Source: Siniperca chuatsi
Lineage: Eukaryota > Chordata > Actinopteri > Centrarchiformes > Sinipercidae
DNA: 64,000 nt
Assembly: GCF_020085105.1 (NCBI RefSeq)
Contig: NC_058052.1
Coordinates: 8,541,733 to 8,605,732, forward strand
Direction: 5' to 3'
The notes under the pieces are model-generated. The model searched no databases, had not been told where the DNA came from, and worked only from the letters and a program-made list of their open reading frames with translations. Each line of letters opens with the position of its first letter. Position 1 is the first letter of the stretch. The translations under genes were made by a program, and so were the position numbers. This document shows positions 37,010 through 50,504 of the stretch, in pieces.

Positions 37010-37455
37010 GCAGGTGGTTAGCTTAGCTTAGCTTAAAGACTGGAAACGGGCAAGCAGCTAGCCTGGCTCTGACCAAAGGTAAGAAAATCCACCTACCAAC
37101 ACCTCTAATGTCAGCTAATTAAAATACAATATCTCATTTGTTTAATTTGTAGAAAAAACTGTGCAATAACATCATGTTGTGGTTTTATAGAGGAAGTCAC
37201 TGCACACAACCCCCTGTTTTTTGGACAGATTAAACAAACAACATATGACATGTTAATAAGGGAGCAAAAGAGAGGTGCTGTAAGCAGATTTTGTTAACTT
37301 TGGACAGAGCTGTGCGAGCTGTTTCCTCCCATTTTCAGTCTTTACGCTAAGCTAAGCTAACTGGCTGCTGGGTGTAGATTGAGTGGTATTGATCTTCTTA
37401 TCTAACTCTTGGCAAGAAGTGTATTTTCCAAAATGTCAAACCATTCTTTTAATGA
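37010..37455. mobile_element. Foldback-type repeat, family B copy 1
   Basis: The left arm has GCTTAGCTTAGCTTAAAGAC, TGGAAACGGG and CTAGCCTGGCTCTGACC. The right arm, beginning near 37300, reads GGACAGAGCTGTGCGAGCTG, TCAGTCTTTACGCTAAGCTA and ATTGATCTTCTTATCTAACT. The right arm is roughly the inverse complement of the left, so the element can fold into a large hairpin. This is a familiar non-autonomous repeat of fish genomes; the outer left part is missing. Confidence 0.65.
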
Positions 37456-38044
37456 TGTTCCAGGCTGAACAATACAGCAACCAATCACATAATAAACTAA
37501 AGTTGTGAAGTTCTAGGCATGAACTCCCATAAGTTTATTGCACCATAGAAACTGAAAATGTTTGAGAGAAAATTTTTGGAAAGCTTTAGTATTATTTTCT
37601 TCTCTGTCAGAAAGGATTGTACAAGGTCTGGTAACCAGCTGTTTGAGCAACACAAGTTTTGCATTAAAATTGAATATTTTTTTGCTGATTTCCTCAACTA
37701 ATAGCACTCTTTAAAGTTGACATCTATCTTAAGCTGTCAAAATCCATGTGTCAAAATCTGTGTTGGAATTTGTGCATCTCTGCTTATTCACTTTTATGTT
37801 AGGTCCTGAAATTGCATCACTGTCTTAACCAAGTTTTGGGGGAATAAATCGAATAGAAAAATGTTTGCTCTTGTAGGCCTATTTGTGTTTAAGAGCTAAA
37901 TTCACCATGGGATGGAGTGAGAATTTGCATTAAACAGGGGCAATGTTTTGAGATGTGAGTCATTAATTCACATATCATAAGCTAATTAGTTACTTTTGTA
38001 ACTTATTTGGTCATTAAATCTTCAACCTTATTCAAGACCTGGTT

Positions 38045-38490
38045 AGTGGCATGGCTTTAGGGCTGGCAATTTGGGCCTCTTGGTCGGTCCACAACTTTGT
38101 TCCAGACTTAAATATCTCAGCATTTTGGATTGCCATGAAGTTTTGTACAGACATTCATGGTCCCCAGAAAATGACTCCTACTGACTTTGATGATACACTG
38201 ACTTATCCGCTAGGCCTATTAAAAAAATGTATTTGTACAATATTTTTGTTTATGACCAAATACCCGCAAAACTAATGACATTCCCATCAGCTATAGCTGA
38301 ACTTTGTGTTGCTAATTAGAAAATGTTAGCATGTTAACAAACTATCATAGTGAACGTAGTAAAAAAAAACCCTTCTAAACATCAGCATGTTAGCATTGTG
38401 AGCATATTAGCATACTAACATTAGCATTTGGCTCAAAGCACTGCTGTGCTTAAGAAGAGCCTCACAGAGCCCCTAACATAGCTGTGTGAC
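38045..38490 (-). mobile_element. Teleost interspersed repeat, family A copy 4
   Basis: Inverted copy with CATTTTGGATTGCCATGAAG, TTTTGTACAGACATTCATGG, TCCCCAGAAAATGACTCCTA, ATTAGAAAATGTTAGCATG and ACATCAGCATGTTAGCATTG. It aligns over its length with copy 3 at 33087-33515. Confidence 0.65.
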
Positions 38491-41324
38491 TTGTGCTCAC
38501 GAGTAGCCAAAAATACAAAAGCAATTAGTCAATTTATATGTAACGAAATTACAAATTTTACTTGTGCCATAAAAGTTTTTGTTAAATGCAGCCTTCACAC
38601 AGTGGAAGAAAGCAGGTTTTGTTATGATAGAATCTATCCCACATTCAGACAACATGGTGGAGATCCTGTGAGGTCCAGCTCACGTCAGATCCCCCTGCCA
38701 GTTAAAACCACCATTTACTGATTAGTTCCTATCAGTTCTCTGTGTGACGGGGATGTGCACAGTGAGAGGCCTGGGTATCTCTTTGGGTATCTGAGCTATG
38801 TAAACTCACCACTGTGGGACATGGTGCAACAACTCCTTCTCCCCTGCTCTGCACGAATAGACGCTGCCATAGGTAGAGAATAACAGATTACTCTCACAGC
38901 TCTGGTCTGCAGGATGAGTCACAGATAGTGTCATCACCGTGATGAGACAAAGAGGAAAGTGCCAGGGTGCCATGTCTTTATCATGACTGCTCATCTCTCA
39001 CTCAACTGCAAGTAGATGCAAGAAAGGTTGGCAGATATTTAGTGCAATCAAAAATATGGGTATCGATCGCATCATAACCATCTGTCTGTAATGCCATTAA
39101 AAGCAACACTGGTGCTTGCCAGTGCCAGGAAAGTCATGATCTTGTTACAACTCGTCAAAAATGATTTACCCTGCTTTTGTGTCAGTTAAAGTGAGCACAA
39201 ACTACAGCAAGGTGAGAGATTTCCTGCTTTACATGAAAAGTTGTATAGTTTCAGCCCTAAATAACTAACCAGCTCAGAGCACTTTACAATTTCACAAAAC
39301 TCGAATGATTTGCGCCACAGTTTAAACTCTAGTTATGTGTTTGTGTTTAAGGTTTGCTAAGTTGCTAAGAGAGGGTGACTGTGTATCACTGGTACTGCTC
39401 CAAGTCACCAACCTGCCACAGACTCGGTACCCTGTGGCACTGAATGGTTACATCACTGTCAGTTACACTGACTTGGCTCTGCCAGACAGACATTATTGCA
39501 TTTAAAGTGAGTTTATGTGCATGGAAGAGATATCCATAACTACAATCGAGAACATGGAATGGGGGCTTTTCATAGAGGAATAGGGACTTGTGTTGCCGGG
39601 AGATTTAATAGACTCTACAAGGTAGGTCTCTTTAGGTTAAATGAAGAGTTAAATTTGGATTCTCTCGACAAATTTAAATTCTAATGAAAAAGTATTAATG
39701 ATATGCAAAGGAAAATATCAGGATTGGAAGTGGGGTTGGGAGCCATACATAACTAAATCACATAAAAAGCCAATAAAAACTTAGCGAAATGAGGCATGAA
39801 TGCTTTCTTGTGCCACCAAATATTAGATTATGCAAGTAATCCTTTCAGTCAGCGATGGCTTGGAATTCGAGGAGGCACCGAAAGCCAAGCCGTGTCAAGC
39901 CGTCAACTCCTTTCGCCAGCTCGTCGCTACGCAGTCCCCGCTGTTTGTGATTGATGACCATGGCTTGTACATGACCTAGCCCACTGAGGAGCCTTCCCAG
40001 CACTGACCAACAATGAACACTACAGGGTTTTACTCAGCTTACATCATGGTAAAAAGAGCCATAATGTAGCCCCATATTTCTTGAATGTTGATGTTTTCTT
40101 GAGAGCAAAACAAGTACACACCTTGAGATGGTGGGCTTAGACCCAGCGTACTGTCTGTAAGGACTCATAAAACTTACATCTTGAACCGGATGGATTAAGT
40201 GGAGAGTTTAAACTTGAACATGGAAAAACATACCTGGGTTGATGCCTCTTTCATGGTTTTGATTTCAGCTGGTGTTTGCCAGACATTCATCAGAGTTGCA
40301 ACATAACCTACATTATGATGTTTTCATAACGATAAGCTGTCATTCTGCTGGGTTCAAACCCAGCATGGCAACATCGCAACTCCATCTTCGGACGCCAACT
40401 GTGGGCGTCACACCTAATTTTATTGACAACTATAATGATTATATTTCATATACTGTAATTACTACAGTCAAAATATTGTCTTAAAGCCTGAGAAACTGTA
40501 TGGTGCATGGGGTCTAAACCAAATACACACACAAGGCAGAGTTTGTGGATGAAAATCCTGTTTGCTTACACTGCAAATGTTGGCTTTAATAATTTTGGTA
40601 AAAACGGTGTCATGCCGTGTTTTTCTGCCTGGAATTCTTTCGGTGGAATCATTTAAAGATGACAAATCACTGGCGGAGGATAGAGACGGAGACAGTGAGA
40701 TAACAGAGAGGTACTGAGAGTGTGGGAAGGGAAGACAAAGTGAGAGAGAGTGGGTAGTTCCTTTCTGTCTATCTGAGTGCATGTAGACCTTTTGTGCGGT
40801 GGGGGAAGTTTGAGCTCTGAATTATCTACATTGTTTGAAATCCCCATCCCTCTTATGTCTTGGCAGACAAGGCGCAGGCCGGGGTGTCCATGTGGGTGAC
40901 TGTAAATGAAACATTCCGTGCTGAGTTCAGGACGGGGTTCCTCTTGACTCATCGTCCGTCATTGCATCTCTGCTAGAGAAGCAGCCCATTCTTCTGTCCA
41001 CGGTGAGCCGGGCAGTAAATTCTCAGGGCCCTCATTGTTGAAAGCTCCATCACTTCCCTAGATGCCTCTATCTCCCTAATCCTCCTCTTGTGAACATCTG
41101 CAGTGATGGCCCACAGTGCACGACGCACATCTGTGGTTGGAGCGTTCACCTCAGTGATGCTGTAGACAAACTCAAATAGATTATCTAGAAAAATAATCAA
41201 AAGTAAACACCTGCATGACTTTTGCCATTGATTCAGAACAAGTCTCTTTGTGCTCTGCTGAAATTGAAGACAAACTGGAACAAAATCAACCCAAAGCCAT
41301 TCGTACACAGACAAGCAGCTACTT

Positions 41325-41530
41325 TTTTTTTTTTTTAACATTTATTTATCTAAGGAAATGTATTGCTGAGCATGCATGCTCTTTTCAGCAGCCTCTTTCT
41401 TCACATTTTGTATGATTACACACACTCACAACTGGGAGCTTCCCAGTACAAACACTGATGTTGCATGCTGAGCAGCTGTACGGGAGCAATTTGGTTTTCA
41501 GTGCCTTGCTCAAGGGCATTTGAAAGAGGA
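41325..41530. repeat. Teleost dispersed repeat, LINE/SINE-tail-like
   Basis: The run of T at 41325-41336 is followed by AACATTTATTTATCTAAGG, GCATGCATGCTCTTTTCAGC, CAACTGGGAGCTTCCCAGTA, GCATGCTGAGCAGCTGTACG and CAGTGCCTTGCTCAAGGGCA. This word order is familiar from a fish dispersed repeat, here probably antisense with a poly-T start. The class assignment is uncertain. Confidence 0.5.
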
Positions 41531-42819
41531 AAGAGTAAAAATCAATGAGAGATATTCAACTCTACAGTGAATACAGAGAAGCTCTGGGAATTCGGGTGAA
41601 AGATAAACTTTTTCTGGAGGTTGTCTCTGGTGTGTGTCTGAGTCTGACTCTTAATTTGCAGGTGTTTATGTGGCTAATTCTTCATAATGCATTTTGGAGA
41701 GGAGTGAAAAGCTCTCCTCGGGGAGTGAACGGGCCCAGGTAGCCCTCACATCTGAAGAGCGGCCTAATGGGAAAGCAAACACAGTGATTACCAAGGCCCC
41801 TTTACAAGGAGCAGCCTGCAGTGAGAGTGGAGTCCTGCACCTGAACAAGCATGTGTGTTTATGTATGTGTGTGTGCACATTCATGTTCATGAGTAAGGTT
41901 TGCCTCCTATCTCTGATACTCCACAGTACTGTTAAATTGGTTTTTATATCATAAGGCAATAAATTGTTGTAGACTCTATTTAGAGCTGCACTTGCCACAT
42001 TTCTGTCACATTTCATCATGCAAAAGTGTTCGCAAAAACGTACATATGAGTTAATTGTGATATAGTGTCATATTTTTTTCCTAGGTGAAAATGGTGAAAA
42101 TAATGGGACTTCTACCCTTCAAGGATCTCTCTGTTGTCAAGAATAATTGTATTTCAAGGAGCCCAATCCACAATCCTTTTTGAGTTTATTGTACATTTAA
42201 AGTTATATGCAGTGCAAGTGAGACATTAACATAAAATGTTGCATCAATATTGTGTGTATTACATCCCTAAGATTAGATGAAAAAGCATAACCTGGTTTAC
42301 TTACATCTTGGAATTTTTGGGAAAAAAACATTGCTAAAGATTTACATAAAATAACTAACTCCTGAATGGACAAAGATGGTCAAGCCTAGAAATTACCTGA
42401 CTTAACATGACTTAACATGGCATGGCACAACACAACTTAAAGTCAAACGTGTTAAAAGCTGTGAATCAATGTGGACTACAGTCAAAGGGTTTGTAATTTT
42501 AAAATGATCACCATCAGGAGAGTTCTGGTGGCTGGCATGGGGATTTAGGACTCCAGCCATATAGGTGCAGGACAGGGGACCTTTAATGCATGTCATCCCT
42601 CCTCTCTCCTCCCTTCTGTCTTGTCACCTCTCTACTGTGCCTGTCAAATACAGGCAAAAATGCCAAGGAACACTTTAAAAAGATTATCACCATCAAAGTA
42701 AAACATGTGCATATATGTGCAAAAGACAGCTAAAGAGCCAAAAGCCCAGATCGTAATTGTAAGTATATAAACGGTACAGAGTGCAGACTATTACTATACA
42801 GTATAATCACAGTTCCTTA

Positions 42820-43012
42820 TGATTTTGATGAAGTTTCTGCCTCTTAAATGAAGTTTTTCTTGCCACTGTGGCCAAGTGCTTGGTGGTGGGATTTGTTGGG
42901 TCTCTGTAAATAATATTATAAAAAGTACAGTCTAGACCTGCTCTGTATGAAAAGTGCAATGAGATAACTTTGGTTATGAATTGGCGCTATATAAATAAAA
43001 TTTAATTGAACT
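42820..43012 (+). repeat. 3' tail of a common teleost SINE/LINE repeat
   Basis: The sequence contains TTCTGCCTCTTAAATGAAG, CTTGCCACTGTGGCCAAGTG, GGGATTTGTTGGGTCTCTGT, CTAGACCTGCTCTGTATG and TTGGCGCTATATAAATAAAA, in the order typical of a very abundant fish retroposon tail ending in AATTGAATTGAA-like sequence. No coding part is attached. Confidence 0.6.
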
Positions 43013-45112
43013 GAATAATAACAAGCAGAATTTACAGAAATACAAACACAACAAAACAAACAAAAAAACCCCCAAAACATGACAAGCACATGCAATTAAT
43101 TCACTACAAGTACTAGACCAAGGACAACATTGGTCTGATGAAGAGCCTAGCAGCTCAGCATGATGATGGTGAGATCTCTGTGGATTAAATATTGTACCCC
43201 CACACTGTGTGCTTTCACAAAATTTACAGGTAACAAGAGCTCATAGTAGCATCCTGCCACTACTGCGATGCATCACAGCAACTAACATGTTTCTATGGAC
43301 ATGATGAAAACACATAACAACCCAAACGAATGGAGACAAGGTATTACATCAAATGTTTAATAAACTGTCCATTTGTGTGGATTAGTAAATATTTTAAACA
43401 CATAAATTACTATGTATTTATTATTTATTTACTTCGTATTTACATACATATTTTGTATTAATACTTGTAGTCTTTTTTAAATGATTCCCAGCATGGCAGC
43501 CTTGTGCTGTGGTGTGCCATGTCTCCTCAGGGACCACGGCTGTTGCATAGAGGGGCTTTCTCTGCAGCACACGGGCCCTCTTCACTCTGTGTTGACTTAG
43601 TAAATTACTTGGGATGTCAGGGCCCAACCACAGCTTATCCTCGGAGGGGAGGTGGGGGGGACACAGTGTGGCGGTGAGCAAAAGAGGGAGTGTGAGAGAG
43701 AGTCAAAGTGCAGGTTTAGGAACAGAAGACCTGAGTCAAGGATGAAATAGTGACACATTGTTGTTTTCTCCACATGAAGACTATTTGTTTTGTCACTACA
43801 ATAATACATACAGCAGTTCCCTAAGGATGACATGTTCAATAAATCAGTTGTAGTTACTTTGCTGCTACAAATAGGAAAACATCACTCTCTGACAACAGAA
43901 CTTCATAATGTTGGGAAGAATGAGGGACTAAATAATACAAAACATGTATACCGGTAATGTTTAATCTCTTCATTATATTTACGCGACGCAAACATTTAAA
44001 TGTTAATGGAAAAAGGCCGCTCACATTTTTTCTCAGTGTTGTAATGTGTCATTTTTAGAATGTTGAACCTCACAACAGGTTTGTTGGCTATATTTTTTCC
44101 TCGCTCGTGCAGCCAATCCAGGTGGATAGAGGCCAGTCAGAGAGAGTCCTGCAGGGCATACGGCTGTATGGTATGCATGCTGGGCGCTTAGGGCTGTCTG
44201 TGCTGCAGCCTGTCTGTAGTCAGGCGAGCAGACTGCACACCTGTGGCCCCTCTGCTTAGCCCTGTTTGCTTTGACACCTTGGATGCTGTCTTCTTCAACA
44301 ATACATCTTTCATCCTCGCCATCAGCCTCATCAACCCCTTGCCCCACCACTTCTCCTTCCCCCAACCCAAGCTTTTTTTGTGTTTGTCTTGTCAACACAG
44401 ACACCAGCAACTTTAAAACCCCCCCCTTTTTTTTAATAATTGCTCTTTATTTTCTGTCAGTTTTGGCTGATAAAAGTATAAGGAAGGATAAACCTCAAGT
44501 AAACTGTGCACCACTTCATTCTTTGACAGTAAGTTTTCTATTTTCTCAGCTTAGTGCTGTACTCCAAATGTGTTGAATTATGGGCTGAAACAGGCTTTTT
44601 GTTTGATTCATAATGGCTGGTTCCATCAACGCTTGCACTCAGTGCTATTCTCAGTTCCCTTACATTTTTTTCTTTTCCTCATTTTTTTCTTCAAAATCAC
44701 ATTCACCCTTCATCTGTCCACAGATCACGCTAAGCCTTTGATAGGGATGGTGGTGGTGGGGCATGGGAGCAATGGGAGTGGTGGGCGTGATGTGTAATTG
44801 TGGGTCGGGGTGTCAGTGGCTCCCCAGGACCTACTCTGAAAGGATCTAACTGAATCCCTGGCCAAATGAAGAAAAAAAAATGCTCTCAAAGAAGCGCTTT
44901 GTGTGCAATAATCAAGCCATGATAGTGCCACAATCGCCTTGTCTAATTTGTCATAACATGCTTTAACATTTTCTGACATCCCCTGTCCACCTTTAAAGGG
45001 AGGTTTCATCACTTGGCCACACCTCTGCAGTTCTTTGAGTCTGACTGGTGGGTAGGAACCAGATTTGGGAGTAATGGATGACATGAAAATTATTAGTAAA
45101 TTTTAAATATTA

Positions 45113-45131
45113 AATTATTATTATTATTATT
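45113..45131. repeat. (ATT)n microsatellite
   Basis: A short run of ATT trinucleotides (about six units) within AT-rich DNA. Confidence 0.7.
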
Positions 45132-45344
45132 GTTTTTGTTTTTCCATAATATACAATATATATACATATATAGACCATCTTTCATCACACTTCTTGGCAA
45201 ATCCTTCCTTCCATTTTCTTGACTTTCTCACTTACTTTTATCATTTGTTACATACAGCACACTTATATACAAACTATTTAATTATTATTATTTTTTACAT
45301 TATTATAGTATTACATTTTGCAAACTTCAATAATATGTTTTTTT

Positions 45345-45535
45345 AAAGGAATCATTCGACATGCTGGGAAATACGCTTACCAAGATTTAGATGAGAACGA
45401 TCAATAGCACCCTCATGTTTGTAGCTTAGCTTAGCACAAAGACTGGAAATGAAACCAAATCTGCCTACCAGCACCTCTAAAGCTCATCTTAAGAAAGCAA
45501 ATAATTTCCCTAAATGTCGAACTATTCCTTTTAAA
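45345..45535. mobile_element. Foldback-type repeat, family B copy 2 (internally deleted)
   Basis: The left terminus is GGAATCATTCGACATGCTGG, then GAAATACGCTTACC, GTAGCTTAGCTTAGCACAAA and ACCAGCACCTCTAAAGCTCA. It then jumps directly to the right terminus CCCTAAATGTCGAACTATTC, the inverse complement of the left end. The interior found in copies 1 and 3 is missing. Confidence 0.65.
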
Positions 45536-45789
45536 TAGAAAAGTTTGGCATTGAAGGAAGTGGGTGGGTACTTTGTAATTAAGGCAAAGTAAGTGTATTT
45601 GTATTTATAGCATCTTTTAACAACATCTTTTAATAAAGTGGTTTACGTAAGACATAAAAAGGCATCAAGAAAAGAAACAAGGCAATATAAAAAGACATGC
45701 AGGAGTAAGGAGTAAATAAACAGAAGATAGAGAAATGTGACAAATGAATGAAAAGTCCCAAACTAAATATAATAAAAGGCAGTGGCAAA

Positions 45790-46015
45790 CAGAACCTCAA
45801 GTTTTCTGGGAATTTGTTCCAGATATGTGGTGCATAAATACTGAACGCTGCTTCTCCACATTTTGTTTTGACTCTGGGTACAGTAAGCAAACCTGTCCCA
45901 GACAATCTGAGAGGTCTCAGTGCAAAGATCTGAGAACTGGAGTGATAGGATCCACTTGGTCTTAGTGAGGACTCTAGTAGCGTTTTGAATCAGCTGCAGG
46001 TGTCTGATCAACATT
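45790..46015 (-). pseudogene. LINE reverse-transcriptase C-terminal remnant, frameshifted
   Basis: In one minus frame the 5' part reads RHLQLIQNATRVLTKTKW. About 100 nt on, in a different frame, comes SGTGLLTVPRVKTKCGEAAF and then YAPHIWNKFPENLR. These are hallmark segments from the C-terminal region of reverse transcriptases of L2/CR1/Rex-like fish LINEs. The frame change and the short distance between the segments indicate a frameshift and an internal deletion. It is a dead fragment; the clade assignment is from memory. Confidence 0.65.
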
Positions 46016-47454
46016 TTTCAGAGAGAAGTTTTTCTAAGACTGGCTGAGACACAAGTCCTCCCTTTCCTTTTAGTATTATCTATTAAATTGAAGGTAACTT
46101 TACCAGCCCTGCTAGGAGCACCAGTGTTCCTTCATCCAATCCCAGTCCCACTTTGAGGCCTACAGCACCCAGATCTGAGGCAGCTTCATTAGAATGGCAG
46201 GTTTTTGCTCTGATACAGACATTCAAAACTAATGCCATTTAAGCAGCCCTCTAACACTGGAAATTCACATAACCTGACTTCTAACGTTTTCCAGCCGGTG
46301 GAGGGGGGGTTGGGGGTTGGCAACAAGAGCCTCTTTCAGGGGCATTTCAGTGCAGATTACAGCGGCTGACTGCTCTCCACGTTTGAACAATGTGACCACA
46401 AGGCCTTCATGATTTGTAGTTTTGCCGGATTCGGCAGATTTAATAAATCATTAAATCACCTTATTCACCATTGAAAAACGAGGGAGAAAGATTAGAGCAG
46501 CATGAGAACCATATGCAGAGAAAGAGAAGAAGAAGGAGGGGGCAGAGAGGGGAGATATGTTCACTGTCTTACTCATAAATATTACATTTAGGATTTATGT
46601 GACAAAAATGCAACATTTATAAAGCAGTAGGGTGATAGTCTTTCAATAGAGGGCACCATACTTCAATTACAGATGTGGAGTTGGTCAGGGTATGCAAGAT
46701 TAATGAAGGGAAGAATCATGAGATGTGTTTACTGTTGGCCTGTCGAGTTGCTTTCCTGTTGCAGCTGGCTTGTTTGTGATTCATGTGATTTAGTGATCTA
46801 TTAATCTATCCTTGTGTTATTCTCATTATGTGCAGTGAGTGATTGGAGTGAGAGTTATGTGATGAGTAGCTGCTTTGTCCCGGACTTGTTTAAAGCCGGA
46901 GCTCGGCAGTCAGACTCTTGCAGGGAAAGTACAAAGCCTTACCTGGTGGTCTGCACACATGCCTGGATGATCTGCCCAAAACAGCCTGGATGGTGGGGTG
47001 GCAGAGACACACCTGCTTTGTCAACAACATCTTCCTCACTACTGCGGCCAACTGAAAATCCATCCTGTATAACTGCAAAGACTATAAGGCACCATATATT
47101 TGAAGTAGCCTTGGTTTCTGAATACTGAATACTTAAACTGAATACTTAAGGGAAAGAACACTGAATTCGATCCAGGTGTGGAGATCATTTCATTTCCTGT
47201 TGTTTGCTATGTGACAACTTTAGGTAGGAAGCTTTTGATATAGCAATATGAAATGTATTGATTTGATTATTGCATCAGCAAAAGCAATGTAATTTATCTT
47301 TGGAAATGAAGATAAAATTAAATAATTAAAACAAAATAAAATAAGCAAGCTAAAAGAATAAAGATTTTATACAGTATATCAGTAGTATATAACAAGGGAC
47401 AATGACACATCTTAGTATTGCATGTTAAGCCACTAAAATTTGCCACTTATATAA

Positions 47455-47790
47455 AGACGAACTACAGCTGAAGAACAAATGTCAACCTGAATGTGGTGCT
47501 TGAGCCAAAGACAGAGGATCACTAAAGTCGATAGGATTCATCCTCTGGGGAACATGAAAGTCTGTACAACATTTTGTGCAAATCAATCTAGTACATGTTG
47601 AGATATTTCACAGAAGAGAAAACTTTGACCTGTTGATGGCGCTAGACACAACGTTAGAGGATCATCAAAGTCAGTAGGATTCATCCTCTGGGAGCCATGT
47701 GCAGTACAAAATGTAATGGCAATCCATCCAGTAGTTGCTGAGATATTTCAGTCTGGACCAAAGTGGACCGACAGAACAATGAAGCAGCAA
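47455..47790 (+). mobile_element. Teleost interspersed repeat, family A copy 5 (partial)
   Basis: Words in order are GAGGATCACTAAAGTC, AGGATTCATCCTCTGGGGAA, TTGACCTGTTGATGGCGCTA, a second AGGATTCATCCTCTGGGAGC, GGCAATCCATCCAGTAGTTG and GATATTTCAGTCTGGACC. The GCATGCTAAC end is missing. The duplicated ATTCATCCTCTGGG module shows the internal tandem structure of this family. Confidence 0.65.
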
Positions 47791-47842
47791 TGTATACATT
47801 TACAGCAATTTAGAGCAATTGAAGCTCTAAGCCCACATCACA

Positions 47843-48040
47843 TTCACATTATTTATTATTGTTTATTTAGCAGGGACGATGCACAATACATGTATTGTAC
47901 CAGATATAGCTAAAAGTTCATTTTCATTTCAAATAACAACCAATCCGAAACAAACAACAGACACAAAGAAAGACCATGTGAAAAACTAAGAAACAAAACA
48001 AAAAATAACAACCACATCGAAACAAACAACAGAAGAACAA
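47843..48040. repeat. Dispersed repeat with imperfect internal duplication
   Basis: TTATTGTTTATTTAGCAGGG followed by CACAATACATGTATTGTACC resembles a fish repeat 3' region. It is followed by AATAACAACC...CGAAACAAACAACAGA, which occurs twice (47931-47962 and 48004-48033), about 73 bp apart. Confidence 0.5.
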
Positions 48041-50504
48041 TACTAAATTCCCACTAGGGAGCACCCCATCAGCAATCTCAACAGCATTAAAAACTGAAAT
48101 TCCCAACCATACACTTAGTATGTTAAGTCCTGCACTCTCTGATACTCAGTGTCATGCAAAGTCATATTCACTTTAAAATGTACTGCTTCAGTTATGTTCA
48201 AGAAAAACCTTTTTCACCTCATCTGTGGTTTTTTTCTTTTTCTTTTTGCCGCTGATAACTCAGAAACCACAAGTCCGTGACGTTCCTCCAGAACATCCAC
48301 CTGGATGCCGGAATGACCCTGGTTTATCACCTTTGACCTCTCAGAGACTCGAGTCCCACCACCTGAGCGGCGTGTTCACCTGATGTTTGGATAGACTACC
48401 TTCTTCTCAAAACAGGAGAGACATGGCAGGGCAGGTCACCAAAGAGAGAGCAAAACAAAGAGTCAGATTTCACAGACCCTCTATCAATCAAACATCTTAG
48501 AAGCATAATCACGCTCACACTACCTACAGGAATCCCACCAGCTTCAAAAGGAAACGTGTGAGGGATTTTTTTCCTCGCTTCTGAACATGGGATTGCTGTA
48601 GATCAGCAGCAGTGTTTATTGTCCTTTGTTGCTACTTGACAACCTGAGGATGTTGCTAAGACTGTGGTGCATTTACCGATATTGAATTAATGCAACTTAG
48701 AAATAATAGTGCAGAAAATTAATCCTTTGTCTTCTATTTCTGCAAAGTAATACTTAACACTGCGCAGCAAGCATGGGCAAGCTCTCGTACATTCCCAAAC
48801 ATAAATTATGGCAGGACAAATGAATTCACCTTCTGTTGTGTGTGTTACCAAATGCTGCCATGTCTGCTTTGTATACAGCACGCTGATTAAATGACTGGAC
48901 TGAGAAACACGGGCATTGTTCTGGTGTGAAGATCAACAGAGAGGTTTGTGTGTGAGGTTGATCTGTCATTTCTTCAGCTTGCTTGTTCAGGGAGGCTCAG
49001 TGTTGGCTTTCCATATTTACCAGGCCACAGATTCAGCTGACTCTTGAATCTGCTTAGGAGGGTGTTTGTGAGCATTTTTACTCTAATTCATTGCCTGTTT
49101 GTGAAGTGTGTAAACCTCCAGAGTTGTTTTGAATTGTGTAATAACCTTTCTACAATTATATATATTGGGACAGATTCGTGTTTTCAGGTGGTGTAATCTC
49201 TCCACGCCACAGCTGAGGTTGATGGACCGGTTTGCTTTGAAACGCTCCAGAGAGGACAAATTGTTTGTTGATTTACTCGTCAGTCCGTGGCTACGTATGG
49301 AAGTCTGTTTTCCTCCTCACCACCTCAGCCACTCTGTCTCTCTCACCCATCCACCCACCACCCGCCTCGCCTCGGCCGTGCACCTGTCTGTAGCAGGCAG
49401 CTGTGGGTGGGCGGGTCTTGGCTGTCAGTGGAACATTCCAGAGGAGAAGTCACCCCGTTAATCCCTTGAGTTTAGACACCCCCCCCATCCCCTCCCTCTG
49501 TCTCTCTCCCATCGTTGCCCCTTCCTCGCAGCTCTCCCTCTCAGCCCTGGTCAGGCTCAAATGGGATACTGCTATGTCAAAGGTAGACACTGTGAGAATG
49601 AGATTAAAGGACGTGTACCCACCACATGCACACCCATCCTTCAGCTCCCAGGCCCATAGGTTTTAATCCCCCCAAATATTCAAGAATGAAAGCAAATATT
49701 GGTATGTCCAGATCTGCAGGCTTGTTTTGAAGGGAAAAGGCTACATGGACACAAAATACATCACTCTAACTTTCTAAAGATTTGTGGTTTCTCAGTGGTT
49801 TGTCTATTTCACTATACTACTGTAACATTATTAATTTGAAATCAGTATACTTCACATGTTGAATGCTCCACACATTTTCCTAATTTTGCTTTCTATTCTG
49901 TGAATGTGTGTCTGTGTGTAATTAGTGGGTGTTTGTAGGTGTGAAGGCCATGCACATATACACAACTGTGTCTCTTGTCTACTGGAAATTTCACTCCTCT
50001 AATTGCCCATATCACTCTCTCAGTATCACAGTTTTTTCTCTCCCACTGTCTATAAACTGTGATTCAAACAAGAGTCTCTTTATCACCCCATGAAATTCTG
50101 ATGTCAGGCCAGATCCTGAACTTGGCAGCTACCCCATTCAGCTGGAACACATAAATGAGAAAAGCTGCACAATTCACTAGCGCAGTAGACGACGTTCCCT
50201 TCGGTTTTCCCTTGACACTGCAGACACTCTATCTTGAGCGTAACATTTTATCTTGCTCGGTTGGCTGTTTGGCAGGGATGACTAATGCTGTTTGTGTCCA
50301 TCTCAAGCAAGGAAGGCTGATATAACTGTGCAGCCGTCTTGACAACAAAAGCAGTCATGATACACTGAGGAGGAAAATATCAGCTGTATGGGCTTATACA
50401 GATGGCTAGTATAAGCAGAATGTACAGTACTTTTTTGACTATTGCAGACAAAACCATTGACCACACATTATGTGGTTTGCAAAAAAGTCTAATTGTGTTT
50501 GCTT

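Noticed and set aside
48240..48400. Possible short exon with peptide FLQNIHLDAGMTLVYHL
   Set aside because: A stop follows immediately, no acceptor or donor fits the frame, and I recognise no family.
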